A stretch of 64,000 bases of DNA from Xiphydria camelus (lineage: Eukaryota > Arthropoda > Insecta > Hymenoptera > Xiphydriidae), in the NCBI GenBank assembly GCA_963678675.1, contig OY783194.1, positions 33,148,278-33,212,277 on the forward strand. Reading direction: 5' to 3'. Below the pieces are notes generated by a model that worked only from the letters and a program-made list of their open reading frames with translations, did not search any database and was not told the origin of the DNA. Of this stretch, positions 44,181 through 56,150 are shown in pieces. The position numbers were made by a program, and so were the translations under genes. The number at the start of each line of letters is the position of its first letter. Position 1 is the stretch's first letter.

Positions 44181-44852
44181 CGAGACGAACCGTGAGAAGG
44201 AAAATCAGTTTTCTCTCGACTGGAAGATATTCCCGTGACAAGGACCACTCGCGATAAGCGCACGTATCTCCGTTCGGCCTTCCTTTCTATTTCCTTCCTC
44301 CTATGACCAGTCTCCTATCCGTAACCGTTTACCCGCGCTCGCATACACACGTGCACCTACGTAACGAACGAGTAGTCCGAGAAACTCGCTTCCGTCTCAA
44401 GGTTAATGATAGACAACGAGCGGCATTCGCGTTGAGGTTGCGAAGATCGATCGGAAAACACCGATCGGTCGACATTTCGCATCGGGAAGAGGTTCGCCAA
44501 ACGAATACATCGGGCGAGGAGTCGAAGGCACCGGTACACGAGGAGGACGCAAACACAGGATATACCCACAACGTGCTCCAACTGACGATACGACGAACAA
44601 TGCATGGAAGAGAACCGCGTCTACTCTTTCCCTTCCCCTGCTCGTGAAGTTAGCCAAGCAAGGCGCGCGCAGTCCTTGGCGAAGTTAATATCACTGCGAA
44701 CGAGCGAAAAAAATAGCAAGCACCAGTCGTATTATCCCGTGCATCGCGATCCGAAGTGGCGTAAGGCGGCTGTTGAAATCACTCTGCAATTTAAATTCTT
44801 CGACTGTAGGAGTTTTTCTCTCAATCAACGCTTTTTTCCACGGACCTCTGTA
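44181..44852. other. unique DNA
   Basis: CpG-moderate text with family-free frames of 80-114 codons on both strands. No other feature was seen. Confidence 0.4.
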
Positions 44853-45431
44853 CAATGGGAGAAATAATTGCTAGCGTCGAAAAAATATGCCTTGAATCAA
44901 GGCTGCATGATCTCTTACAATTTTTTTTTATTTTTTACATGTATTCTTGATACAAGAATATCGTCGTGGGAAAGAGAAATTCTTTCTGCGCAAAAAAAAA
45001 AACGATTACTCGAGTCTATAAAATATTTCATCGCGCAAAGAAAACCACGACTTGATCCTCAAGTTATATCATTGATCGAAGAAAACTTTTTTGATATACC
45101 TACATACTTGATTCAAGAGTACCTTCATTGGAATGAGAAATTCTTTCAGCGCGAAAAAAAAAACATAATTACTCGAGCTTATAAAACATTTCCTGCGTCA
45201 AGAACATACGAGCGTACAAATTTTTAAGAATACAGATTCTTGGTCGAGAAAAATATATATTCTTGATTCAAGAGTACTTTCGTTGGAAGAAGAAATTCTT
45301 TCTGCGCAATTACTCGAGCTTATTAAATATTTTCTCGCGCAAAGAAACCCGTGGCTTGATCCTGAAATTACATCATACTTTTGATTGAAGAAAACATTTT
45401 TTCGACGCTAACAAATATTTCTCTCACTGTA
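44853..45431 (+). mobile_element. family C array (about three partial units)
   Basis: GAGAAATAATTGCTAGCGTC starts the block and TATTTCTCTCACTGTAC ends it. In between, the family blocks TACTCGAGyyTATAAAA and TTGATTCAAGAGTAC recur three times with small deletions, so this is an internally amplified element or stacked copies. Confidence 0.7.
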
Positions 45432-47226
45432 CGGTATTAAAATTTGTTCTCCAGAGAGCTGACTGTGTTCATTTTTTTATCTTTCATAATTTCAGTCCTG
45501 TAATTTTTCCCGCACGCGTAATCCAAATTCACCCGTCGCGGTCGAATGCTCGGTACATGAAACGTGCTCGCTCCAGAGACCTTTAACAAATTATCATTCT
45601 CCTCAACCAACCGTGCGAGCGTGTTATCCCAATTTCTTTCCGCGTGCGAATAAACATTTCTGCAAATTAAATTCGACCCGAGCCAAACCGCCGACGCAGC
45701 GGGACGGAAATTCTCCGACGTCGGGAAGAGCGAACGCAGGGACCTCGCGACGCGTACACACACTCGTACGCGTGGGCCTCCACACCTATGCGCGGAGTCT
45801 TTACCGAGAGACACTCGCGGACGCGGGCAGGCTACCCGCGCGCATTTCGTATTCCACACGTGGGAAACCGCGATGCGGTGTATCCACTGAATGCTTTACG
45901 TCGAGCGGAGAACGGAACGCGATTGCGACGTTGACGACGGCGATGGGACGACGACGCGACGACGGGATCCAAGGCGGTGGCGAGTACGAAGAGCGCGTCG
46001 ATGACGGTATCGGTGTCAGTGCATTGCGCAATTATGAAAGCAAGGTTGCACCGTCGGTGACTCAATGAAGCGCCTAATACTTAATCAATGGCGTTATAAC
46101 GCAAGACGTCCGTCTCATCTTCAAATGTCAAGCTTCGCTCGATGACCGCTTCGCCGGCGGATGGGTGGGCCGTGTTCAGTTGTCGTTGTAACGCGCGCGA
46201 AAAAACGAATGACGAAAAACGAGTGACGGTGAAACTGCAGCGCGAGGGGATAACACGTCGGGTGTGATTCGACGGGTATCGATTGTGGAAACATCGCGTG
46301 GAACTCGATTGCGCGGTGACTCAACGAGGCGCCTACACGCGTAACGCTTCGTCGATAATTCTGTAACGTGAGAAACGCGTCGCTCTTCTCAAATGTCAAG
46401 CGAGAGGACGCGCGAGGTTCCTGCGAATTTGAGAAATTCGCTCGGAGCGAGTTTCTCGTTGGTTCCGCTGCGCTCTTTTTTCGCCAAAAAAAAATGTATA
46501 GATCTAGATTCGCACGCTCTCAGAGAGGACGATCGAGTTTCACCGCCTTCGATCGTCGCGCCCTCACCCGACGTCATTCTTCCGCTCGAGTGAAATAAAA
46601 CACGACGATTCGAAAGTCCGATACTCTCGAGCTTCGGCGTCGAAGAGAAAAGCGGAAAGACGAACTCGACTCGCGCTCCCGGTATTTCTCCGACGTTGCG
46701 AGGAACGACGAAGACTTTGTCGACTCGTGTTGTGTCGCTCTCTCCTTTCTTACGAAGGTCAAGTAGCCCGGACATTCGATACGAGTAGGTACTCGTATTT
46801 AACGGCGTTCGAGCGCGCGAAGCGACGCTTCGCCGTCGTTTCGAAAGGTGAAGACAATGTATAGCGCGGTAATATCACCTCCGGATTCTAATGGTTCGCC
46901 TTGATATTACCACAAGGAGTGTAGGTCGACGGGCACGCACGCAGGTGTTTATTGTCCCGACACGCACGCGGGTCGGACGTTGCGTAAACGCGTTGCACGG
47001 GACGGATCTATCATGTGCGCCGCGAGACTCCGCGAGCCTCTCTCATCGATTAGCGCACGCGAACAATTATTCGACCGGCGGAGGGGGAATCGGCGTTAGC
47101 CCGCCGCGCAAATCGGGCGACGGTTCGAGCGCGCGATTTTAATTCGGAATCACCTCGGCTTTCACGATCGCCGGGGAAAAATTGTCGAATGCGAGTGCAT
47201 CGTTTGCCGAATCGGCTCTTCCTCGT
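45432..47226. other. transposon-free CpG-rich block
   Basis: About 1.8 kb with frames of up to 151 codons and no known domain. Two stretches (about 46070-46160 and 46320-46400) are similar: both contain CTCAATGAAGCGCCTA/CTCAACGAGGCGCCTA and CAAATGTCAAGC, a short diverged direct duplication about 260 bases apart. Confidence 0.4.
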
Positions 47227-47541
47227 GTCGCGCGTGCACCGAGAAGAATAATTAGGTTAAGATGACAAAACGCGTCTAGTTAAACACGTTGAGTTATTCC
47301 AACGAAAATACTGGTCCGTCGAACCCAAATATTTAGTTATTCTAACAAAAATACTGGTCAGTTGAACCAATTATTTAGTAATTCCAACGAAATATTTAGT
47401 TATTCCCAACCAAACGTCTAGTTATTCCAAGCAAAAAGTGGTCAGTCTGACCAAACAGATGGAGAGAATCCATATTTCGCCAAACGCTTTGGTCATCGTC
47501 TCCAGGATTTTGGTCAGATTGACCAAGTTATTTTTCTCAAT
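47227..47541 (-). mobile_element. family A MITE, long copy
   Basis: A reverse copy from CACCGAGAAGAATAATTAGG to AGTTATTTTTCTCAATGTA. It has five TTATTCyAACs-type motifs, more than most copies, and a duplicated TACTGGTCnGTyGAACC unit. Confidence 0.85.
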
Positions 47542-47870
47542 GTAAAATCAACCATAATCGCAAGGTTGAATTTTCCTGACGGCTAATGCCATATTTACGA
47601 TTAAACAGATCATGAATGCAGTCGAAATAAATTGTATCGCATATGGTTATAGTAACCGCGCAATTATATCCTACATATATAAAAAAAAGTTGGGGACATT
47701 CATCGACCAAACTCTGCAAGTGAACCTGGTTGCAGCGCTCCTGATCTCTTGCTACTGTAACGAGAATCACTCTGCTCGGAACAAGTATAAAATTATGGTT
47801 GGCGCGAAGATCAACCATAAATTCCGAGTAAAAATTATGGTTTTCTTTTAATCAAATTTTTCTCAAAGTA
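47542..47870. mobile_element. possible CACTGAG-group element
   Basis: AATCAACCATAATCGCAAGG near the left and GATCAACCATAAATTCCGAG near the right recur, and the right tip AATTTTTCTCAAAGTA resembles the group end. The left tip is shared with or lost to the adjoining family A copy. Confidence 0.4.
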
Positions 47871-49550
47871 TGACTCAACCGATAAAAAAAAATGTCACAC
47901 GAATCGTATTTCTTTTCAAAATCCTCTCTCGCACTCCTCGGCACGACACCCACGCGATTTTTTATTACACCATATAATGTAGGTACTCAACGATGCCCGG
48001 CCGTTTATGAGGTGCTAAGTTCATCCGCGAGGGGACGGTGGACCTTGTTGACCCATTCAACGTAATTGCGCGCTAATATTTATTGTACGGAGGTCGTTAA
48101 TGCGCTGTTCGCCAATTGAAGTCGTTCGCAAGGTCGCCCCCCCCCCCCCACCCCGCGCCTTATCGAGTGATGCGGCCGCTGCGCGGGAAAGAGGGAGGGA
48201 AGATTCGCGAACTCCGCGCATCGTCGGACGTATCCCCTTATCCGGCGGTATCCGGATAGCGCACGCGGTTGACTATCACCGGAGAAAATAACGCTGCTTT
48301 ATTGTGGCGATTGCGAAACGTATGCGGAAGTTATCGTGGAGGGTAGGGATCGCGCGGCGTCGGGTATCGCGGGAAAAAACGAGCGAGGAGAAAATAATCG
48401 CGAACGCACACTGGAGAGAGATGGGAATTATTCGGGAGGATCGAAAAACACGCTTTCGCGCGTGGAGGAGACGCGCACGGAAAAGACTAATTTTGTCTTG
48501 GCGAGAACATCGAAAATTAATTATCACAGCGGTACCTATTTTTTTTTTTACGGTAACAAAAATGGTTTGCCGCGTTGGAAAGAAAATGTTTAATAGATTT
48601 CCTTGATTGCGATGAAACTCGTAGCTTTTCTTTTTTATTTTTCATCACCGTAAATAATCGATCTGTCATCACTATTCTAAATCAAACCCTTGTAACGGGA
48701 ACTTAAACAATGTTATACCGATAAATTATTTTTTTCCCTGCAATTATACACTGAGGTCAAACAATTGCCAACCATTGTAATCAAATTATTTAATTCAAAT
48801 AACTTGATCGGCGTTCTCTCGACCGTGACCGCCAATCTAGTAAAATCTACTAATTTTTTCTCTCCGTATAACGAGCATCGATTGAGCGTATTACAGAAAG
48901 GGATTACTTAATTGCAACCGGTTAGCCGTTAGACCTCGAACCTTCACTTCGCTTCCTTCGAGGGTACAACGCTCGCGAATTCGTCACCTTCGCCGCCGCG
49001 TTATCCCGAGCGAAACGCAGGCGATCCGTAAAAGGTTCCTCGAGGGCCGCCGATCGTTTCGGCTCGCGCCTAATTCGTATCGTCGAACCGAGCGAGTATA
49101 CCTAGGTAAATGGAGCGGTTTTTACACAGCCCCCTTTTTTTCGTTCACAGTTAACAACCGCAACGCGCGACGCACGCCGCGTTGTTCAACGTCTACGGGC
49201 ATGTAAATCGGTCCTTTTGATCCGCGCGGCGGCGACGGCGACGATAATGAAGCAATCAAAAATTCGCGACGAATCGTCGCGTTCCGCGCGTCGAAACGTT
49301 TCGAGCTGACCACGCGTATCGACGGTTACCACGTGTACAGATGGGTAAGTTGTAGGGAGAGCGATCGGAAATAGTTAGGAGCTATGACACCTGTGATAAT
49401 AAATGATATCGTAGAAAGAAAGGCTGGCAAGGTTGTTTCGTTCCACGCAATGGCCAGCTCTTAGGGCGAATGAAGGTTATTCGGGCACAGCTACGACGAG
49501 GAACGTCGCATGTGCGTTCCAATGCGACACACCACGCATTTCCTGTTTCG
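47871..49550. other. unique DNA with one CACTGAG remnant
   Basis: CpG-rich text with a C run at 48139-48149. At 48750-48868 CACTGAGGTCAAACAATTG and ATTTTTTCTCTCCGTATA look like decayed group ends. No gene is recognised. Confidence 0.4.
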
Positions 49551-49685
49551 CTGAGAGAAATAATTGTTAATGCCAAGAAAATATGTCTTGTATCAAGAAC
49601 ATATCTTACGACCATACAAATTAAGACTACAGAGCCTTGATCGAAAAATACATATTCTCTCTTGATTTAAAAATACCTTCGTTCT

Positions 49686-49944
49686 CACCGAGAGAATAAT
49701 TAGGTTAGAACGACGAAACGCATCTAGTTAGACACGTTTGGTTATTCTAACCAAAATACTGGTCAGCTGAACTAACTATCAACTCATTCTAACCAAATGT
49801 CAAGTTATTCAAACCAAACGTTCAGTTATTCTAACCAAAATACTGGTCAGCGGAACCAAACATATGGAGAATCCATATTTGACCAAACAATTTGGTCGTC
49901 GTCTCCAGGAATCAGATTTGATTGACTAAAACATCGTTCTCAGT
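49686..49944 (-). mobile_element. family A MITE nested in family C
   Basis: A reverse copy from CACCGAGAGAATAATTAGG to AACATCGTTCTCAGTCTT, with four TTATTCTAACC-like motifs and an AACCAAACATATGGAGAATC box. Confidence 0.8.
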
Positions 49945-50037
49945 CTTGAAACAAGAAATTCTGTCTGCGCGAAAAGAAAATAGTTATTTTTTCGTTATGA
50001 GGGCACGAAACAACCGAATAACGAATTCTATTTTTTA

Positions 50038-50165
50038 TCACTAAGTGTCAAATACGAGGTTGACGATTTCACGCACTGCGCAACTTTTCACGAATTGGTG
50101 TGTGAAAAATGATTTCACATGCGTCGCGAGGACGCCCATGAAACCGAGTATATGACACTGAGTGA
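50038..50165. mobile_element. small MITE nested in family C
   Basis: TCACTAAGTGTCAAATACG followed by AGGTT and the inverted AACCGAGTATATGACACTGAG followed by TGA form the ends. It is 128 bases and non-coding. Confidence 0.65.
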
Positions 50166-50262
50166 CAAAAAAACAATTACTCGAGCCTATAAAATATTTC
50201 ACGTATCTGATTGAAGAAAATATTTGTTTGGCATATCTGCATCTATTTCTCTCAGTGTAGAT

Positions 50263-52062
50263 CCACCCGTTGCACGGGAAGGTCTCGAGAACGCATCGCG
50301 TTCGTCTTTCCGGAACCGCGTGGAAATGTTGGCACCCATCCCCGAAGATCGTGTCGGTCGTTCGCGCGTTTACATCCCTCGTCACACCAGCCGCGGTGTT
50401 CGAACGATTTTTCGCTTTTCGCCGGTCATACGCGCGGGCCAGAGGCCACCGGAGTTACACGCGATACGTATTGAAAGAAGTGTGTCGAGCGCGCCACGAC
50501 GCCTTATCTCGGCGGTCCGCCGCTTGTTCGCGTACGGAGCAGCCATCGCGTGGTTCACGATTCACGAAAACCACACGCCGCGGTGTAAATTTAACCGCCA
50601 CGCGTTCGAGTGGACGCGAACGCCCGCGATATCGCAACATTGTCCCGCGACTCGCGAGAAATTCGATTCGGCCGCGCGGCACAGCGTCAATTTTCGCTCG
50701 AGGGACTAACGAGCGGCGCTCTTTATTATGCGATGACACGATTCGACGTGGACGGTGTCGAACGAGGGGTTAAAACACGTATCCGCGACGAATTTCACCT
50801 CTGAATTTCGCCGTTGCCCGCCAGCGCGCGAATGCACCGCCGTTATCACTATGCGCGCCTAAAGTGGACGCGTTCGATAAATAAACATCGCGCGCGGAGA
50901 GAAATTCGTGACCGGAATTTTCTCTGACGCCGTGATAAATACACCGCACGATCCGTCGCAGTCGCTGCAACGACATACATACCTACCACTCGTACGCGTC
51001 GCAACGGCGACGTATCGCCGCGTGTACGCACTTCGCGTAAGGAGAATTGCGCGGATAAAAGTTCCCGTCGATTCTGACTTACGTAGGCAAACACACATCC
51101 GGGGGGCAAATACGACTCTGCCCCGGAGTGCACCTACACGCGCCGCTGTTATATCGTCGCACGTATAAATCCCGGAGCATATCGGCCGAGAGAGAGAGAG
51201 AGAGAGAGAGCACACACGCACATAACCCGGAGCGCGCGAGGGTGGCGAGGTAAAGCGCGAAGCGGTCGTCGGGCGTAGATAGGCGTTCGCCGTGCCGGAA
51301 CGACTAAATCGATTTCGACGTTCGACGCGAGCAAAGAGGGGCGGTTGCCGCTCCTTTTTTCAGAGTGAAAAGCAACATCGGAGTGCCGTGTGTATAGGTA
51401 TCCAGACACGGCAGACCTAAGGAGACGTAAACAGACGCTGCTGCTGTCATTTCGGGCTGATATGTATAAAGGATCGCGCGTGGAAAGAGCGAGCGAGGGA
51501 GAGGTCTCCCTCTGTCGAAGGAGAGAGAAGGAGAGCGTTACGTCCGAGCTGTCGAAGAGGTGGAGTTTCGAAGATTTACGAGTCGCGGCGGTTTTCCGAC
51601 AACTTTGCCGTGAGGACACCACGTAATTAACGCGGCCGTCCGCGCCAGAAGGCGTGCAACCGCGGTGTTTCATCCTCTCGACGGCGCGCCGCTCCTCTCC
51701 CCCTTTCGAGGATCTCACGTTGATTTCGCCGAAGCACGTTCGGCCGGTGGGGCACGGCGAGCGAAGAGCACGTAAGGGCGTTTCGCGTACGTTATACATC
51801 TTGGCGATAACGCGGCGCGCCTCTGTGTTCGCCATATACGTACACGCGTGTACATGTACGGACACGTGAGTTGTGGGGCTCGAATCGCGTGAACGTGCGA
51901 CCGAGTGTGCGATACACGGCTCGACCTCACGATGACCGATGCTCTGCATGGACCGGACCATTCGTTTGCTCCCATTTCTGGAGAGTCGGACTACGTGTGT
52001 GTGCGCGCGCGCGCTTCTATCTCCTTTTTACGACGCGTGCCAAGTTCTCGTATACGACTCTG
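50263..52062. other. transposon-free CpG-rich block
   Basis: The longest ATG-started frame is 270 codons on the minus strand (51149-51961). It contains SLSLSLS from a (GA)n run (51190-51209) and no recognisable domain, so I do not call it a gene. The same stretch is also open on the plus strand in parts. Confidence 0.4.
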
Positions 52063-53247
52063 CACGGAAAGACTGACACCCCGGTAAATTTTACTGTATT
52101 TACGGTGAGGCGCATGTGAGGGTTTTCGGATGTTCCTGCTGTGCCGCGGAGAGCAATTTTTCCTTAGAAACTGGTAAATTGCAATGTTAACTATTGCGAG
52201 TTGATGTTTTCGAAGGACAAATTACTGTGCCGCGATGTAAAAATATCTGACAATCCTGATGTGTAGGGGAGACTGTCCTAAAACGACATACCCAAACTAT
52301 TTTAAGTAAAAAGTCCAAAAAATAAAATGAAATAAATGTCTAGAATGCCATCAAGTACTTTATTGAAATATGTAGTATCAAGTGGCAAAAGTCTTATTTA
52401 TACACACAAATGCTTACCTAGAAAAAATGTGGATTTTACCAAAGTAACGATTTTCAGCAAGTAACAAGTATATCGGATAAAATGACATATCACATACAAA
52501 TGCAAATTAATTTGCAATAAGCGCAACATAAAAGTTATTTCTACTTTTAAAATAAACAAAAAACATTATTTAATATATGAAAAGCCTCTTGGCATAAAAA
52601 TTATGGTAATTAACATATTTTAACCCTGGCAAATCTCACAAGAGAATTGTTTGGTTCGCTTGCTTACACCTGCTTACACATACTTAGGAACTGGAAAATA
52701 TGGAACTTTATTTGAAATTATAAGACCAAAAAGTAATTAAAATACAACTTCAAAATTAAAAACTAAATATTGCAATGGGTACGACATCTACTAGGGTAAA
52801 ATGGCATACCTATGTCATTTTATACGTTACCCCAGTATGTCATTTTAACCAAGTAAGGTACTGGTAGAATATCAGTTAAAAAAAATAAAATTATACTTAC
52901 ATTTTATTGAAAAACCACTGGCACGAAAAATAAATATATTGTGCTTAGAACATGTTTCTGTCCTTTTCATCAACAATAATATTGTAGGTGGTCTAAAAAT
53001 TGCGAACACTGGATATCAACAACTGCGCATATAACCTATAAATGATTGTATTACTGCTTGACATTTCATGAGCGATGTAATGTTTATTCAATTGCTTCAC
53101 AAATGGCGCAGATAGCTGCAAAATATACGTTTAAAAGCAGAATTATCGCCTATGTCATTTTATCTATGTCATTTTAGGACAGTCTCCCCTACCTCTTTTA
53201 CTTATTGTAAATACGGTAAAATGTACTGTTATCGGTCTCATCGTGCA
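52063..53247 (+). mobile_element. family D MITE split by a 924-base transposon
   Basis: Left part: CACGGAAAGACTGACACC, a TTTACTGTATTTACGGTGAG block and CAATCCTGATGTGTA at 52265. Right part from 53190: TACCTCTTTTACTTATTGTA and GTTATCGGTCTCATCGTGC. Joined, they give the family D order with one TA at the break. Confidence 0.85.
52266..53189. mobile_element. TA-inserted element, tip GGGGAGACTGTCC
   Basis: The inverted ends GGGGAGACTGTCCTAAAA and TTTTAGGACAGTCTCCCC, each followed by a yGACATA-type box, lie between TA at 52264-52265 and 53190-53191. The TA duplication is confirmed by the broken family D copy. The 924 AT-rich bases hold CATTTTATnCnATGTCAT-like repeats but no transposase frame, so it is non-autonomous. 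Confidence 0.85.
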
Positions 53248-53257
53248 GACGTGCTGT

Positions 53258-53551
53258 AGACTGAGAGAAATAATTGCTGGTACCGAAGAAATTTGTTCTT
53301 CAATCAAAAACACTATACAGTTCCAGGATCAAATCATAGTTTCCTTCGTGCGAGGAAATATTTTATAAGACTTGAGTAATTATTTTTTTCGCACAGGAAG
53401 AATTTCTCGTCCCAACGAAGGTTTTCTTGTATATCAAGAATATATATCTTCTTCAACCCCAGGTATCCGTATTCTTGAAAATTTGTAAAATCATATTTTC
53501 TTGGTTCGAGAAATGCCTCTTTGACACTAGCGATAATGTCTCTCGGTTTAT
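53258..53551 (-). mobile_element. family C MITE copy
   Basis: CTGAGAGAAATAATTGCTGG and GACACTAGCGATAATGTCTC are the ends. GCGAGGAAATATTTTATAAG and GAATTTCTCGTCCCAACGAAG mark the interior. Confidence 0.8.
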
Positions 53552-53566
53552 GTACTCCCGGCGCGG

Positions 53567-53754
53567 TCACAGATTCGGTTGCTGATAATCTTTTAAAATG
53601 TCATTTTTAAACATACCCCAGCCAATAAACAATTAATTCACATACTTTCGTTACAGCTACACAGCAGCGTTTACCCTGGCTAATGACAGCATGACAATTA
53701 ATCGTTTATTGATTAGTACGTTTAAAAATGATATTTTAAAAAATCACCAGTGAC
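53567..53754. repeat. fold-back element, arms about 60 bases
   Basis: CTTTTAAAATGTCATTTTTA with AACATAC and CAATAAACAATTAATT at the left pairs with AATTAATCGTTTATTGATTA and GTTTAAAAATGATATTTTAA at the right. GTCAC and GTGAC lie at the outer edges. Confidence 0.7.
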
Positions 53755-54350
53755 GAAATCCGCAACGTCGGAAGTATATGTACGAATGTATGGCGTGATA
53801 TGCAAAAATAAAAAAATTCACCCTGTCGAAACTTCCCAGAGAGGGAGCCAAGCGAATTCGTCGCGGGGGGTGCTCAGTTTCGGCGTCGATGTCGTAACTG
53901 GCATCAAAAGGGCGACTCGACGAAAAATATACAGCGGTAAGAACGAGAGAGAGAAAGAAAGGGGGGGGGGGAATGAGACGGGAGAGACGGCATATAGCGC
54001 CGCGCGCGCGGTAATAGTAGGTAGAAGTGTCGTACTAGAGAGAAAAACGGTGATCCTTTTTCCCCCCGTTACCGGAGAATTATAAAACCAAATGGGCGTT
54101 ATGTAGCTAGTGCCTTATGCCACTGGTGCACCCAAGCATCGCCATTACTTTTTACGGTAACTCCCGCGCGCCCGTGTCGGCAACTCTATTTACACGTGGG
54201 AGAGTGCGCACGGCGCGCAGTGATGACGTTCGAGCATCGCGGCAGGCACCGGTCATCATCGATTGTACGGTCTCTCGCGAGTAGATTATTATTTCCTTCC
54301 CGTCCGATCGCTCTAGTGTCAACGTGAGTACGTCTACATATCGGGGAATG
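53755..54350. other. unique DNA
   Basis: Contains a G run (53961-53970). A plus-strand donor-like CAAC|GTGAGTACG lies near 54325, but there is no other exon evidence. Confidence 0.35.
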
Positions 54351-54351
54351 C

Positions 54352-54560
54352 TGCACTGCGAAAAATAACTTGATTAAAGTGACAAAGGTCGTTTGGTTAA
54401 ACGAGTTTAGTTAATCTAACCAAAGTACTAGTAAATTGAACGAAATATTCAGTTATTCTAACGAGAAAATCGTCAGTCAAACCAAACAAATGGAGGATCC
54501 ATATTTCACCAAACGGACTGGTCATGGTCGCCAGGATTTTGGTTCGATTTTTCTGAGAGT
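54352..54560 (-). mobile_element. family A MITE copy
   Basis: A reverse copy from CACTGCGAAAAATAACTTG to GGATTTTGGTTCGATTTTTC. It is short, with one TTATTCTAAC motif. Confidence 0.75.
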
Positions 54561-54601
54561 AGTATTTAAATAGAAAAAAAAAGTAGATAAATATGTATAC
54601 T

Positions 54602-54842
54602 ACACTGAGAAAAAATGTTGGTCGATCTAACCAAAATCTTGGAGACGATGACCAAGCTCTTTGGTAAAATACGGATCCTCTCCATCTGTTTGGTTAGACT
54701 AACCACTTTTTAATAAGAATAACTAAACATTTGGTCAAAATAACTAAACACTCGGTTCAATTGACCAGTATTTTGATTAGAATAACTAACTGCATCCAAC
54801 TAGACGCGCTTTGTCATTTTAACCTAATTATCTTTCTCAGCG
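54602..54842 (+). mobile_element. family A MITE copy
   Basis: A forward copy from ACACTGAGAAAAAATGTTGG to CTAATTATCTTTCTCAGCG, with TA on both sides. It has GGATCCTCTCCATCTGTTTG and three AATAACTAAn motifs. Confidence 0.85.
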
Positions 54843-55585
54843 TAGAGAACCTAAAATCGTAGATCATGGAAAATTTCATATTTCAACACACGTCTGACTC
54901 TTGACCATCTGGTGCGTCGACGATTTGCGGGAAGTCGCTCGAAAATATCGTAATCGCAAATCCCACAGTCGTACGATTCAAGTGAACGGCAATATTCGGC
55001 GTAATTGGCTCGCACAATATAATAAACTCGTATTATTGAATTTGCGCGATGATCTCTCGACGCGTCTCGATCGCGCGTTCGCGTCGTCAACCGGTGACGA
55101 GTGCAGCGGAGGGGGTTTTACCTTCCTTCTTCTCCTCGCGGAGTGCAACGGGTTCCGTGACACAATTGGGACGGCGGTAACACGGGCGGCACGCTGTTAC
55201 GTCAAAGTGAAACCAAGCGTATTGTATAATATCGGCGACTAGGTACGCGTTACACTAGAGCGACGCCCCGGCCGGCTTTCACCGGGTATCCTTGACGAGT
55301 GGTAACGGACAGGACGAGCAGCGTAAGCGAGCCTCGCTCGGCGGACCTTGAATACGAATTGCAAGAGTGCGTACACGCGCTCTTCGTCCGACAGCTTCTG
55401 ATTACATGCCCGACCGTCGACTCGACCGGCCAGAATTTATCCGATCCGTCACGCGAAGGACGAGCGATAAACTCGGTATGCGAATGGAGAGGAAACTGTG
55501 CTGCGACTGCCCCGAACTGACTTTCCGAATTTTCCAAAGAATTGAAATCTCTAGAAGCGATTGTGAGACAAAGCCCTTAAAAACG
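54843..55585. other. unique DNA
   Basis: Family-free frames of 60-113 codons on both strands. No other feature was seen. Confidence 0.4.
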
Positions 55586-55853
55586 TACGCTGAGAAATAT
55601 AACTCGGTTAAAATGACAAAACGCATCTGGTTAAACGAGAGTCCAGTTATTCCAACTAAAATGCTACTAAGTTGAGCCAAATATTTCGTTATTCTGACTA
55701 CACGTTTAGTAATTCCAACTACACGTCTGGTTATTCTAACAAGAAAATTGTCAGTCTAATAAAGCAGATGGAGGATCCACACTTCACCAATCGGTTTAGT
55801 TGTGGCCTCCAGGATTTTGGTTAGATTGACCAGTTTATTTTCCTCGGAGTGTA
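55586..55853 (-). mobile_element. family A MITE copy
   Basis: A reverse copy from CGCTGAGAAATATAACTCGG to CAGTTTATTTTCCTCGGAGTG, with four TTATTCnAAC-type motifs. Confidence 0.8.
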
Positions 55854-55917
55854 AACATCGAAGTCTCAACCCCCGCGAGATGGACATTCCGAAATTTCGA
55901 CGAGACGTAGGTATACG

Positions 55918-56150
55918 GAGAGAAGAGTATATTAATCACTTTTATACTTGATAATATATTAGATTTCACATTTTAAGGAAAGCATTGCGTTCACTGCTTT
56001 ACTGTATGACAGCAGTTGACGTACATCTAGTGAGCTTCACTAAGTGTATGTCAATTCTTATCATACGCGGTAGAGGGATGAAAGCAACACTTTCTCCAAA
56101 ATATCAAATCTATTATTTAATATAACAGTGATCAATATACTCTTCACCCC
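55918..56150. mobile_element. fold-back MITE, tip GGAGAGAAGAGTATATT
   Basis: GAAGAGTATATTAATCACTT at the left pairs with the complement of AGTGATCAATATACTCTTC at the right, and the arms extend through ATAATATATTAGAT and GGAAAGCATTGC for about 65 bases. It is non-coding. Confidence 0.75.

Larger units (their letters stand above)
49552..50262 (+). mobile_element. family C MITE with two nested insertions
   Basis: Family C starts GCTGAGAGAAATAATTGTT and ends ATTTCTCTCAGTGTA. It is interrupted by a family A copy (49686-49944) after ATACCTTCGTTCTC and by a small MITE (50038-50165) within its AAAA-rich centre. The remaining pieces are in family order. Confidence 0.8.

Noticed and set aside
51149..51961. 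270-codon ATG-started minus-strand frame
   Set aside because: It includes a (GA)n microsatellite read as SLSLSLS, has no recognisable family or signal, and parts of the plus strand are also open.
52405..52425. Minus-strand TTTTTTCTAG|GTAAGC as a third ratchet site
   Set aside because: It lies inside the 924-base TA-inserted transposon, so it came with the element. It has TAG rather than CAG.
54110..54335. Plus-strand first exon ending CAAC|GTGAGTACG
   Set aside because: A single donor-like string without promoter motifs, a frame or a partner exon is not enough.
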